This document shows, one piece after another, positions 35,901 to 45,554 of a DNA stretch of 64,000 bases. The position numbers and the translations under genes are program-made. Within the stretch, counting starts at the first letter, position 1. The number at the start of each line of letters is the position of its first letter. The stretch is from JBBBNV01 sp037137075 (GTDB lineage: Bacteria; Bacillota; Bacilli; Paenibacillales; NBRC-103111). The notes beneath the pieces are model-generated. The model worked only from the letters and a program-made list of their open reading frames with translations. It did not search any database and had not been told where the DNA came from. The DNA is taken from the NCBI RefSeq assembly GCF_037137075.1, contig NZ_JBBBNV010000006.1:111816-175815 (forward strand). The letters are read 5' to 3'.

Positions 35901-35944
35901 GCTGCCTGCCGTGCTATAAGCACTGGCGCAGGCAGCGGGGTTTT
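35901..35944 (+). terminator. rho-independent terminator after GH42
   Basis: GCTGCCTGCC pairs with GCGCAGGCAGC around an inner GTGC/GCAC hairpin, followed by GGGGTTTT. It would end the 21.9-35.9 kb operon. The next gene starts at 35990 without an obvious promoter, so partial read-through is likely. Confidence 0.75.
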
Positions 35945-35989
35945 CAAATTCGATAAGACACAACGAGGCAGAGAGGAGGTCATCGCGTT

Positions 35990-38900
35990 ATGAAACCGTA
36001 CGAAAAACTGCGTGAGCTGTTCCGCGCTCCGTCTAGAGAGTATCGATCCCTTCCCTTCTGGGGCTGGAATGATGAGCTGGATAAGGAGGAGCTGGTTCGT
36101 CAAGCGGAGCAAATGAAGGAACAGGGGATGGGCGGATTCTTTCTCCATTCCCGGGATGGTTTGGAAACCGCTTACATGGGTCCCGAATGGATGGATTGCA
36201 TCCGTACAACGGTGGATGCCGCTGAAGCGCTTGATATGCAAGTATGGCTGTATGATGAAGACCGCTGGCCTTCCGGGTTTGCCGGTGGGCTGGTGCAGGA
36301 GCGGGGCGGAGATGCGTTCCGTGCCAAAGGGCTGACGATGGAAGTGGTGCGTCCAACCGGCGGAGAGGACTGGTCCGAGGCTGTTGCTCTGTTCAAAGCT
36401 GTTATTGATGAAGAGCGGGGGCTGTACCAATGCCAGCGGATTATGGATTACAATGCAGCAGCTGTTTCTGAAGGGGAAGTGCTGCTTGTGTTCCGGGTTG
36501 AGGTTTCCGTTCGAAGCGCCTGGTTTAATAATGAGGCGCCACCGGATCATTTGAACCCGGATACCGTCAGCGCATTTATCGATATTACTTACGAAGCATA
36601 TAAACGGGAGGTCGGTGACCGGTTCGGCACCACCATTCGCGGCGTTTTTACAGATGAGCCGAGTATTCATGACCGTCACTGCAAATTTACGGAAGGGCGC
36701 GGCTGGCTCCCTTGGAGCACCTCGTTTCCGGATTTTTTCCAAAGCAGAAGAGGCTATGATCTGCTTGATATCGTACCGTATGTGTTTTTCAACGGGGAGC
36801 ATTCCCCGCAGGCCCGCCACGATTATTGGTGGACTGTTACGGAACGGTTCAGCGAAGCCTTTTCCAAACAAATCGGCGATTGGTGTGAGCAGAATGGCAT
36901 TGCCTTCACCGGCCACTATTTATGGGAGAACAATATGGGCACAGCCACCCGCGTTTGCGGTGCGGTGATGCCCAATTACCGGTTTCAGCAAGTTCCGGGC
37001 ATCGATTTGCTGAACGAGCAAACGAACGAGTACATCACGGTCAAGCAGTGCTCCAGCGTGGCGAACCAGTACGGACGCAAATTCGTGCTCAGCGAGACGT
37101 ACGGCTGCACGGGCTGGGGATTCACCTTTGAAGGGCAGAAATGGGTTGGTGATTTCCAATATGTGCTTGGAGTGAATCTCCGGTCGCAGCATTTGGCGCT
37201 CTATTCCATCAAGGGCTGCAGAAAAAGGGATTACCCGCCGGTATTTAACTACAACACAAGCTGGTGGAAATATAATCACGTCGTGGAGGATTATTTCGCC
37301 CGGCTGTCCGCCATTTTGTCCGAAGGCCAGCCTGTCCGGGACGTACTGGTGCTTCATCCGTCTACAACGGCCTGGTGCCGGACAGGAACGGGACCTTACG
37401 GCTTCCCGGCGCGGGGCAAAGACCGCGATGTATCGGCCACGAATCACTTCGGCCATGAATTTAATGCTTTTCTTGGAGACCTGCTTCGGGCGCATTACGA
37501 TTTCGATTTGGGTGACGAAATTATCATGGCCGAAACCGGCTCGGTCCGCCAGGGCAAGCTGGCTGTCAACCGGACGGAATATCGGGTGGTCATTGTTCCG
37601 GCCATTCTGACGATGCTCGCCAGCACCTTCCGGCTGCTGTCCGACTTTGTAGCTGAAGGCGGCCGTGTCATTGCGGTTGGACCTGCACCGGCTATGCTGG
37701 AAGGGCGGCCTTCCATCGAACTGGAGGAGCTGTTCAAGCATCCGGGCGTACAGATGGTTCAGGACACGCAAGAGGCTGTGACAGCCCTGGAGGCGGTGCT
37801 TCCCCGGAGGGTCAGTCTGGTGAACGGCCGGCAGGAGCAGGCCCGTGAGCTGCTCTATATGCTCAGAGAGCAGGACGATTGCCGAACGTTGTTCGTCGTT
37901 AATAACGACCGTGAGGGTACGCATCGCGTGCAGGTGGCTTTTGAAGGACAGGGACGTGTCGAGGAATGGAACAGTTTAACCGGAGAAGTAACGGTCATTG
38001 ACGCTGAGGTCCGTGATGGGCGGGTACATTTCGAGGCGGTGTTCGCACCGGCGGATTCCAAGCTGTACATATGCAAGCCTGAGGCTTTGAATCAAGCCGA
38101 ACCCGGCAAGACAGGGGCCGATTTGGCGGCAGGCCAGCTTCAGGCTCAGACGGCACCGCTGCCTTATGAATTGGGGCCGGTTCGCGGGTTTACGCGGACA
38201 ATGCCTAACGTGCTGACACTGGACATGTGCCGCTACCGCATCGGCAGCGGAGAGTGGTCCGGCGAGATGGAGGTTTGGCAGGCACAGCGGGCGATTCGGG
38301 ATGCGCTGGGTATGCGCCAGGTATACGGCAACGGACTTGAGCAGCGGTACCGCTGGATTGGCGATGAGCTTCCTTCAAACGGCACTCCGGCAGCGTTCAT
38401 CTTTTCCTTTGAAGTGACAGATGTGCCGGTCAACGGAGCATATCTGGTGGTAGAAGGGGCGGCGCAGTATGAAATTCACTGCAACGGCCTTCCTGTTGCA
38501 AATGAGCCTGCCGGCTGGTTTCTGGACAGAGCCTTCCACAAGGTGCCGCTTTCCGGGCTCCAGCAGGGCGTCAATGAACTGGTATTGTCCTGCGCTTACC
38601 ATAATCGCATGGAGGTCGAAGATATTTTTATTGTCGGCGACTTTGCGGTAACCCCTGAGCGGAAAATGATAAGCGAACCGGAGCAGCTGATGCTTGGAGA
38701 CTGGTGCGGACAAGGATATACCCACTATTGCGGCAGCCTTGTTTATCATTTCGAGGCTCATCTGCCCAAGCAGGATACCGGACGTGTTCTGCTGGAAATC
38801 GGTGATTATGCCGCAGTGACCATGGAAGTACGGGTCAACGGACAGACCGCGGGCCATCTGCCTTGGCGGGCTGCCGGGCCGCTGGATATTACCTCCTGGC

Positions 38901-39112
38901 TTCAAGCGGGAGACAACCGGATTGATATTGAAGTGATGGGAAGTCCGCGCAACATGCTCGGCCCATTCCATCAAACGACCGGCGACACATCAACAACCAG
39001 CTGGGCGTCCTTCCGCAAGGAAGGCATTCACTACACGCCGGAGTACAAGCTGCATCCATACGGCTTATTGGGTAGCCCGAAGCTGTATCGGTTTAAACAA
39101 ATGGAGGGTTGA
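35990..39112 (+). CDS. GH106-like glycoside hydrolase (probable alpha-L-rhamnosidase)
   Basis: A 1040-residue protein without a signal peptide. Its N-terminus (RSLPFWGWNDELDKEELVRQ, then GMGGFFLHSRDGLETAYMG) has the pattern of GH106 and related large alpha-L-rhamnosidase-like proteins. A TIM-barrel core extends to about residue 450 (VWLYDEDRWPSG, GVFTDEPS, FTGHYLWENNMG, VLSETYGCTGWG). A Rossmann-like middle domain and galactose-binding-like C-terminal modules follow (NGAYLVVEGAAQYEIHCNG, and VTMEVRVNGQTAG). Acidic residues in DEPS and SETYG are plausible catalytic candidates. GAGAGGAGGT lies upstream of the ATG. It follows a terminator and precedes surface-protein genes with only 2 nt to the next start. 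Related families are easily confused, hence the moderate confidence. Confidence 0.7.
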   Translation: MKPYEKLRELFRAPSREYRSLPFWGWNDELDKEELVRQAEQMKEQGMGGFFLHSRDGLETAYMGPEWMDCIRTTVDAAEALDMQVWLYDEDRWPSGFAGGLVQERGGDAFRAKGLTMEVVRPTGGEDWSEAVALFKAVIDEERGLYQCQRIMDYNAAAVSEGEVLLVFRVEVSVRSAWFNNEAPPDHLNPDTVSAFIDITYEAYKREVGDRFGTTIRGVFTDEPSIHDRHCKFTEGRGWLPWSTSFPDFFQSRRGYDLLDIVPYVFFNGEHSPQARHDYWWTVTERFSEAFSKQIGDWCEQNGIAFTGHYLWENNMGTATRVCGAVMPNYRFQQVPGIDLLNEQTNEYITVKQCSSVANQYGRKFVLSETYGCTGWGFTFEGQKWVGDFQYVLGVNLRSQHLALYSIKGCRKRDYPPVFNYNTSWWKYNHVVEDYFARLSAILSEGQPVRDVLVLHPSTTAWCRTGTGPYGFPARGKDRDVSATNHFGHEFNAFLGDLLRAHYDFDLGDEIIMAETGSVRQGKLAVNRTEYRVVIVPAILTMLASTFRLLSDFVAEGGRVIAVGPAPAMLEGRPSIELEELFKHPGVQMVQDTQEAVTALEAVLPRRVSLVNGRQEQARELLYMLREQDDCRTLFVVNNDREGTHRVQVAFEGQGRVEEWNSLTGEVTVIDAEVRDGRVHFEAVFAPADSKLYICKPEALNQAEPGKTGADLAAGQLQAQTAPLPYELGPVRGFTRTMPNVLTLDMCRYRIGSGEWSGEMEVWQAQRAIRDALGMRQVYGNGLEQRYRWIGDELPSNGTPAAFIFSFEVTDVPVNGAYLVVEGAAQYEIHCNGLPVANEPAGWFLDRAFHKVPLSGLQQGVNELVLSCAYHNRMEVEDIFIVGDFAVTPERKMISEPEQLMLGDWCGQGYTHYCGSLVYHFEAHLPKQDTGRVLLEIGDYAAVTMEVRVNGQTAGHLPWRAAGPLDITSWLQAGDNRIDIEVMGSPRNMLGPFHQTTGDTSTTSWASFRKEGIHYTPEYKLHPYGLLGSPKLYRFKQMEG

Positions 39113-39114
39113 GC

Positions 39115-41235
39115 ATGAAACTCAGACGTCACAAGTGGAAGCTGCTGCTTTCCTTAATCGTCTTATACACGGCGCTGCTTCCTTCGAGCATCCAGGCGGC
39201 GGTGAAGTATTCTACCTATACGAAGGATAGCGAAGGTCAAATTATTTGGCTGCAGCCGGCCTATTTCCCAATTGATGTCATCGGTGAGGACCTGATGATT
39301 CCTGATCCGAGCAAGCCGACCGTTCAAATCAGCTCATCCATGAAAAATCCGAAGGATATCTATGTGGACGCCAAAAATGAAGTTTATATCGCGGACACGG
39401 GAAATAACCGGATTGTCCACATGACGGAAAAAGGGCAGCTGATTCGGTACATTACGATTCCGGAGAGTCCGTTTAATAAACCGGAAGGCGTATTCGTAAC
39501 TGCTGAGGGCGATATTTATGTCGCCGATACTGGCAATAAGCGGGTTGTCAAGCTGGATAAAACGGGCAAACTGCAGAGTGAATTCACACAGCCCGATTCC
39601 AAATACATCCCTGAAACGTTCGTGTTTGACCCGGGCAAGGTGATGGTCGATGAACGCGGATTTCTGTACATCGCTGTTCACGGCGGATATGAGGGTCTCG
39701 TAATGCTTGATCCACAGGGGAAATTCCAAGGCTTCTTCGGTGCGAACCGGACGGCGCTTTCCCCGCTGGACGCACTCAAGCGTATGCTGTACACGAAAAA
39801 AATGTATGCCAACGAAGCAGCAAAACGTCCGGAGACAATCAATAGCGTGGCAACGGACAAGAACGGCTACATCTACACAGTTACGGGCGGTATGACCAAA
39901 ACCGACCAATTGAAGAAGCTGAACATCAAGGGCAATAACCTGCTCCGCAGCTCCAGTAAGCCGTTCGGAGAAATTGTGCCGTGGGATGTCCCGGTTGGCG
40001 CGGTTTCCTCTGGTCCGCAGCTTATCGATGTTGCGGTGGACCACAATGATAACATGATCGTTGTGGATTCCCAGTACAAGTACATCAGCCATTATGATGC
40101 GGCAGGCAACCTGCTTTATTTTTGGGGGGGCACCTCTGCAATCGGTTCGTCCCAGGTGGGGCTGCTGAAAAGCCCTGTTGCTCTGGATGTGAATTCCCGT
40201 AACGAATTGTTTGTACTGGATGATCAGGAAAATATCGTTCAAGTGTTCCGCTTGTCCGAATTCGGCCAAAAGGTAACACAGGCGAACCAAATGACGCTTG
40301 CGGGAAAATATGAGGAGAGCGAAGAGCCCTGGAAAGAAGTGCTGCGGATGAATTCCCAGTTTGCCCCTGCAACACTGGGTCTGGCCAAAGCCGCTTTTAA
40401 AAAGGAACATTACGAAGAAGCACAAAGCCTGTTTAAGGAAGCGGGCGATCAGCAAGGCTATTCCGATTCCTTCTGGCAAATCCGGATGATGTGGTTCCAG
40501 CGCAACTTCTCCCTGTTCGCCAGTATTCTGGTATTCGGAGGCCTGTTCTATGCGATCTTCAACAAGCTGACCGCGAAAAGCAAGTTCCGGGAAAGATGGC
40601 GCAACCGTCCGAAACGACAAATCCAGTTTATGGTCAATTTCAAGCATGCGCTGTACATTATGAAGCATCCTGTGGACGGCTTCTCCGCCTTGCGTTATGA
40701 AGGGAAGGGCGGTTATCCCAGCGCGCTTCTGATTCTTGCCATTGTCTACGGCTCCTTGATTTCAAAGCAAGCAATCACGAGCTTTTCGTTTAATAACACG
40801 GCCAAAATCGATTTGCTTTCTACATTTACCCAGTTCTTTATCGTCTGGATTGCCTGGGTTGTGGCCAACTATCTAGTCAGCTCCATCTATCGGGGCGAGG
40901 GCCGGTTCCGGGATATTTTTATCGGCAATGCATATGCACTCATTCCGTATATGATTATCGGTATTCCGCTGGCCATTATCTCCAACGGCATGACGATGAG
41001 TGAAGCATCCATTTACGGCTTCATCGATAATGGAATGATGGTCTGGATTTGTCTGCTGATTTTCTGGAACATTCAATGCATCCACAACTACACAGTTGGT
41101 GAAACGGCGCTTAATATCGTATTCACCGTCTGCACGATGCTGGTTATCGGCTTGCTAATCTTCATTACAGCCGGTTTGACCAACGATTTCATTTCATTGC
41201 TTTATGAGATGTACCAGGAGGCGACGTTAAGATGA
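39115..41235 (+). CDS. membrane protein: NHL beta-propeller + TPR-like + Yip1-like domain
   Basis: A 706-residue protein with a signal peptide (LLLSLIVLYTALLPSSIQAA). Residues about 55-385 are an extracellular NHL-repeat propeller (NPKDIYVDAKNEVYIADTGNNR, with a near repeat GDIYVADTGNKRVVKLD). A short TPR-like segment follows at about 395-455 (AGKYEESEEPWKEVLRMN). One transmembrane helix is near 465-485. The C-terminus is Yip1-like with about five helices (about 540-700). ATG 39115 has GGAGGG upstream. The function is unknown. It sits directly before a DUF5696-like protein and two sugar permeases, suggesting an accessory subunit or sensor of that transporter. Confidence 0.72.
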   Translation: MKLRRHKWKLLLSLIVLYTALLPSSIQAAVKYSTYTKDSEGQIIWLQPAYFPIDVIGEDLMIPDPSKPTVQISSSMKNPKDIYVDAKNEVYIADTGNNRIVHMTEKGQLIRYITIPESPFNKPEGVFVTAEGDIYVADTGNKRVVKLDKTGKLQSEFTQPDSKYIPETFVFDPGKVMVDERGFLYIAVHGGYEGLVMLDPQGKFQGFFGANRTALSPLDALKRMLYTKKMYANEAAKRPETINSVATDKNGYIYTVTGGMTKTDQLKKLNIKGNNLLRSSSKPFGEIVPWDVPVGAVSSGPQLIDVAVDHNDNMIVVDSQYKYISHYDAAGNLLYFWGGTSAIGSSQVGLLKSPVALDVNSRNELFVLDDQENIVQVFRLSEFGQKVTQANQMTLAGKYEESEEPWKEVLRMNSQFAPATLGLAKAAFKKEHYEEAQSLFKEAGDQQGYSDSFWQIRMMWFQRNFSLFASILVFGGLFYAIFNKLTAKSKFRERWRNRPKRQIQFMVNFKHALYIMKHPVDGFSALRYEGKGGYPSALLILAIVYGSLISKQAITSFSFNNTAKIDLLSTFTQFFIVWIAWVVANYLVSSIYRGEGRFRDIFIGNAYALIPYMIIGIPLAIISNGMTMSEASIYGFIDNGMMVWICLLIFWNIQCIHNYTVGETALNIVFTVCTMLVIGLLIFITAGLTNDFISLLYEMYQEATLR

Positions 41236-43517
41236 TGATTTGGATAAACAAGCTGAATAAACCCGCTGTCATCGTTACGGCGCTTCTCTTGGCTGTGTTT
41301 CTCCTGCTCCTGACGCAGGTCGATATCGAGTTCCGCAAGCCGAAGGAGCCGCTGAATGCGCAGCAGGTCAACAGTGCGGCTCCGGCCGCGGCAGCGACCG
41401 TGGCCCCAGCACGGCTGCCTGAAGAAAGCGAATTTAAGCAGGTTGCCGAATCGGCTGCGCTCCGGTTGAAAATGGACGGCAATACGGGCCATTTCATCGT
41501 GGAGGATAAGCGGAACGGAAGCATGTACCGCTCCTTCCCGAATCCGGAAACATGGTCCCAGGAGCAAATTTCAGAAACCTGGAAGAAGCATCTGGTGTCC
41601 CCGCTGATGGTCCAATATGTAGATTTCTCCAAAAATGTGCTGCAGGCGAAGGAAACGAACCTGGGGGCCGAAAACGGGAAAATCAAGGATTTGAAGACAA
41701 TACCGGACGGCTTCTCTTTGACCTATGAGCTGCCTGTAACAGGCTTCACCATCCCGATTGAGGTTACGATTCAACAGGATTATGTTCAGACGAAAATTGT
41801 TCGCGACGGTGTAAAAGAAACGAACATGGGTCTCATCTGGGTACGTCTTTTCCCGTTCTTCGGAGCGGAGTACACGAAGCAGGGCCAGGACGATTACCTG
41901 TTCGTTCCTGACGGCTCCGGGGCATTAATCCGGTTTAAAGAAAACAAGCTGAACGTAAACAAGCTGTATGATGAAACGGTATACGGCCAGGATCAAACAT
42001 TTGCCGGTTTGAGCAACAACCGCAACAGCATTATTATGCCGGTGTTCGGGATGAAAAGCGGCAGCAAAGGCTTTACCGCAGTCATTCACGACGGCGATGA
42101 GTATGCCAATATCGTGGCATCCCCTGCAGGGGTGCTTAGTAACTATAACTGGATCGCCGCTCAAATGACATTCCGGGCCAGCTTCATTCAATTTACGACC
42201 CGGAATACGAACGTGCCGGATTCGTGGGGCTATGTTGATTACAACCGGGAAGCCTCCTTCGGAAGCGATCGGACAGTCCGGTACTACATTCTGGACAACA
42301 AGCAAACGGATTACACCGGCATGGCGCAGGCGTACCGCCAGTACTTGATTCAAGAGAAGGGGGCAAAGCCTGAAGCAGTGAACAATCCGGCTCTGCCGCT
42401 CTATGTCGATATTATTCACGGGGATCGAGAATCCGGGCTAATTTACGACAAATACTTGAATCTGACAACGACGGACGAAGCGGCCGATATGGTCAATGCC
42501 CTCCAGCAAAAAGGCATTACCAACATGTCCCTGACCGTGAGGGGCTGGCAGGAGAACGGCTACAGCGCTTATGGACAAACGTTCCCTGTCGATTCGCGCA
42601 TCGGCGGCGATAAAGGACTGAAGGCCTTTATCGATAATGCACACCGCTTCGGTTTCCCGGTCTACTTGGAAACCGAATATGCGCTTAATAACACGAAGGC
42701 CGGCGGGTTCGATGAAAAGTATCATGCCATCGTCAACCTGGCGGGACGTAATATTACGGTAGGCGGTTTGTTTAACCGGGAGCGGACGCCTGCAGTCAGC
42801 TACAAATTCGCTGAAGAAGTGATGAAAAAGGATCTGGCCCGCTTTAAGGAGCTGGGTGTGGACGGGCTGGCATTGAAAACAATCGGGCAGCGTCTGTTCA
42901 GCGACTTTAACTCCGGCTTTGGTTCGCAGCGAGATGAGGCAAGGGATGTGCAGGAACGGATGCTGAAAACCATCAAGGAGACGCTTGGCGGCGTCAAAGG
43001 CTTCTCATCCAACCTGTATGCCGTGCCGAATGTGAACTATATCCAAACGCTGGCATATGACCATTCCTACGACTTGTTCTCGGATGAGGCGGTGCCTTTT
43101 GTACAAATCGCAACCCACGGCTTGATTAACTACGCTTCCGAATACGTCAACAACCGCCAGGAGGACGTACACGACTTTTTGCGGGATATTGAGTATGGTG
43201 CGGCGCCTTCGTTTGTGTTCACCCGCGCGGAAGCGAAGCAGTATGTCAACTCGTTCGGAATTCGTTACTACAACACGCACTTCCCGGACTGGGAGGACTT
43301 TGCTGTGAAGCAGTATCAGCGTTATAACGAAGCCCTTGGGGATGTGCAGAATCAATTTATTACCGGTCACAAAACGCTGGCTCCGGGCGTAAAGGAAACG
43401 ACCTATGCCAACGGTAAACGGATTATCGTGAACTACAATGCAACGCCTTATCAAAATGGGGACGTAGTCGTGCCAGCTGAAAACTTCGTGGCCGTGAAGG
43501 GAGGGGGAAGCCGATGA
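41232..43517 (+). CDS. DUF5696-like membrane-anchored extracellular protein
   Basis: A 761-residue protein with one N-terminal transmembrane helix (AVIVTALLLAVFLLLLTQV) and no lipobox, so it is anchored with its body outside. Residues about 75-370 are beta-rich. Residues about 380-720 read like a TIM barrel (LPLYVDIIHGDRES, NMSLTVRGWQENGYSAYGQ, GFPVYLETEYALNNT, GVDGLALKTIGQRLFSD), similar in arrangement to GH101-type glycosidases. I associate this type with DUF5696 proteins found beside Bacillales sugar transporters; the DUF name is from memory. ATGA overlaps join it to both neighbours. It could be a surface hydrolase or a glycan-binding transporter accessory. Confidence 0.7.
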   Translation: MMIWINKLNKPAVIVTALLLAVFLLLLTQVDIEFRKPKEPLNAQQVNSAAPAAAATVAPARLPEESEFKQVAESAALRLKMDGNTGHFIVEDKRNGSMYRSFPNPETWSQEQISETWKKHLVSPLMVQYVDFSKNVLQAKETNLGAENGKIKDLKTIPDGFSLTYELPVTGFTIPIEVTIQQDYVQTKIVRDGVKETNMGLIWVRLFPFFGAEYTKQGQDDYLFVPDGSGALIRFKENKLNVNKLYDETVYGQDQTFAGLSNNRNSIIMPVFGMKSGSKGFTAVIHDGDEYANIVASPAGVLSNYNWIAAQMTFRASFIQFTTRNTNVPDSWGYVDYNREASFGSDRTVRYYILDNKQTDYTGMAQAYRQYLIQEKGAKPEAVNNPALPLYVDIIHGDRESGLIYDKYLNLTTTDEAADMVNALQQKGITNMSLTVRGWQENGYSAYGQTFPVDSRIGGDKGLKAFIDNAHRFGFPVYLETEYALNNTKAGGFDEKYHAIVNLAGRNITVGGLFNRERTPAVSYKFAEEVMKKDLARFKELGVDGLALKTIGQRLFSDFNSGFGSQRDEARDVQERMLKTIKETLGGVKGFSSNLYAVPNVNYIQTLAYDHSYDLFSDEAVPFVQIATHGLINYASEYVNNRQEDVHDFLRDIEYGAAPSFVFTRAEAKQYVNSFGIRYYNTHFPDWEDFAVKQYQRYNEALGDVQNQFITGHKTLAPGVKETTYANGKRIIVNYNATPYQNGDVVVPAENFVAVKGGGSR

Positions 43518-44380
43518 AACGCAAAATCAGACTAAGTGCATCCCTCAGGGAATATCTTGAAGGCTCCCTGTTTATCGCGCCATGGTTTATCGGATTTATT
43601 ATTTTTATGGCGTTCCCAATCGGGTACTCCCTGTTTATGAGCTTTCAGGATGTGACGATCACAGCATCGTCCACAACCACCAAATATGTGGGTCTGGCTC
43701 ATTATCAGCGTATTTTGTTTGAAGACGGAAGTATTTTGTACAATCAGCTGCTGCCGTTTTTGCGCCAGGCGCTGTTTATGATTCCGATCATCGTCATTTT
43801 TGCGCTCATGATTGCGATTATTTTGAACCAGAAGTTCCCTGGGCGGGGATTTTTCCGGGCCATCTTCTTCCTGCCGGTTATTTTGGCAACAGGGGAGGTC
43901 GTGAAGGAGTTTTTGACACAGGGCGAAGGCGACCTGGGCTTTATGTCCAAATACAACGTGTCCGGTCTCATTACAGCGAATTTGTCGGCCACCTGGTCCG
44001 GCCCGCTTATCTCGCTGCTCGATTCCTTCGTACTGATTTTGTGGTATTCCGGGGTGCAGATTTTGATTTTCCTCGGCGGACGTCAGACCATCTCCAATTC
44101 AGCCTATGAAGCGGCTCGTATTGACGGCGCAGGACCGTGGGAAACGTTCTGGAAAATTACGCTTCCGGCGATGACACCGTTTATTTTGCTCAATATGATT
44201 TACACCATTATCGATTTGTTCACATTCCCGACGAACCCGATTCTGAGCAAGGTCCGGGAAAGCGAATACGGTCCGTACAGTGCATTGATTTGGATTTACT
44301 TTATTATTATCAGCTTCTTCCTGGCGATCATTTTCTATATTTTCAGTCAGGCGACCAAATCCCAGAAAGCCTCCGCTTAG
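43514..44380 (+). CDS. sugar ABC transporter permease (second system, MalF type)
   Basis: A 288-residue permease with about six transmembrane helices and the EAA loop EAARIDGAGPWETFWKITLP near residue 196. It begins at ATG 43514 overlapping the preceding stop, with GGGAGGGGG upstream, so it is coupled to the DUF5696-like gene. It pairs with the permease at 44566. Likely binding proteins are encoded at 48777 and 51420. No ATPase of this class is nearby, so the MsmK-type ATPase at 13391 is the probable motor. Confidence 0.92.
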   Translation: MKRKIRLSASLREYLEGSLFIAPWFIGFIIFMAFPIGYSLFMSFQDVTITASSTTTKYVGLAHYQRILFEDGSILYNQLLPFLRQALFMIPIIVIFALMIAIILNQKFPGRGFFRAIFFLPVILATGEVVKEFLTQGEGDLGFMSKYNVSGLITANLSATWSGPLISLLDSFVLILWYSGVQILIFLGGRQTISNSAYEAARIDGAGPWETFWKITLPAMTPFILLNMIYTIIDLFTFPTNPILSKVRESEYGPYSALIWIYFIIISFFLAIIFYIFSQATKSQKASA

Positions 44381-44565
44381 GCTTGTACAGGCGGTAAACG
44401 AAGCCAAAGAATGGGCCTTGCGGCCGGATGCCGCAGGGTCGCCGGCTTCGAGAGTGCAGGGCGGTGCTTGCGGATATTGTTTTGCCGATATGGTTTAGGA
44501 ATGGGAAGTGGCAAGAGAGAGTACTGGTACAGCCTGAGGGCAAACATTAGTTTAGGGGTGATACG

Positions 44566-45522
44566 ATGCTGGGAGTAAAGCTGAAGCGTGAGCAGTCCGG
44601 TACGATGCTTCTGTGGCTGAAGAAGACCCGCTATACGCTGCTGGGCAGAGAAGCGGACAAAGGTTTGCTGTTTAAATTGTTTATTTATTTGATTTTGCTG
44701 GATACGGCCTACATTTACTTGAAGCCGATTCTGCACATGATGACGACTATGGTCAAAAATGCGGAGGATCTGCTTGATCCCGCAGTAGTCTGGTTTCCGC
44801 GCACCATTTATTTGGGGAATTTGCAGGAAGCCTGGGAATGGATGAAGTACCCGAAGGCGCTTGGCATCAGCTTGACGCTTTCTTTATCTGTTGCGATTCT
44901 GCAAACGATTTCGTGCGCGGTGACCGGGTATGCGTTTGCTCGTCTGCGGATTCCGTTCAAAAAGACCTTGTTTTTCTTCCTGCTGCTGACCTTCATTGTG
45001 CCGATGCAGGTTACGATTTTGCCTAACATTATTTATGCGCGGGAATTGGGTCTCCTGAACACCATTATTCCGATTATCGTCCCGGCCTTTTTTGGTCTTG
45101 GTCTGAAGGGCGCGCTGTTCGTTATTATTTACCGGCAGTTTTTCTCCACACAGCCTAAGGAGCTGGAGGAAGCGGCCCGTATGGACGGAGCCAATGCGTT
45201 CAAAATTTTCTATAGGGTCATGATGCCGCTGGCGAAGCCGGCCATTCTGGTCGTGTTCCTGTTTTCCTTCGTCTGGACGTGGAACGATTTCTATCTGCCG
45301 AGCATGTACTTGTCCGATATTGAAACGGCGCCGTTATCCATGGGGATTTCGCGGATTGCCTCCGCGCTGCGTCAGCAAGCCGAGGTCTATGGGCCTTCCG
45401 TTACGGATGAAGCGATTCGGATGTCCACCACGTTCCTGATGATTATTCCGCCGATGCTGCTGTATATGTTCACCCAGCGTTGGTTTGTTGAAGGCGTAGA
45501 GCGGACGGGTCTGGTGGAATAG
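44566..45522 (+). CDS. sugar ABC transporter permease (second system, MalG type)
   Basis: A 318-residue permease with about six transmembrane helices and the EAA loop EAARMDGANAFKIFYRVMMP near residue 203. GGGGTGAT precedes ATG 44566. The 185 nt between it and the first permease is unusually long for this pair; I see no gene, terminator or CCTATAA-type promoter there. It is followed within 33 nt by a small lipoprotein gene. Confidence 0.92.
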   Translation: MLGVKLKREQSGTMLLWLKKTRYTLLGREADKGLLFKLFIYLILLDTAYIYLKPILHMMTTMVKNAEDLLDPAVVWFPRTIYLGNLQEAWEWMKYPKALGISLTLSLSVAILQTISCAVTGYAFARLRIPFKKTLFFFLLLTFIVPMQVTILPNIIYARELGLLNTIIPIIVPAFFGLGLKGALFVIIYRQFFSTQPKELEEAARMDGANAFKIFYRVMMPLAKPAILVVFLFSFVWTWNDFYLPSMYLSDIETAPLSMGISRIASALRQQAEVYGPSVTDEAIRMSTTFLMIIPPMLLYMFTQRWFVEGVERTGLVE

Positions 45523-45554
45523 TACCATTCTAATGATGAAGGAGTGCGCTGGAA

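Noticed and set aside
44381..44565. A possible terminator or promoter in the 185-nt gap between the two permeases
   Set aside because: Only a short GCGG/CCGC hairpin without a T tract and no convincing -35/-10 pair or CCTATAA half-sites.
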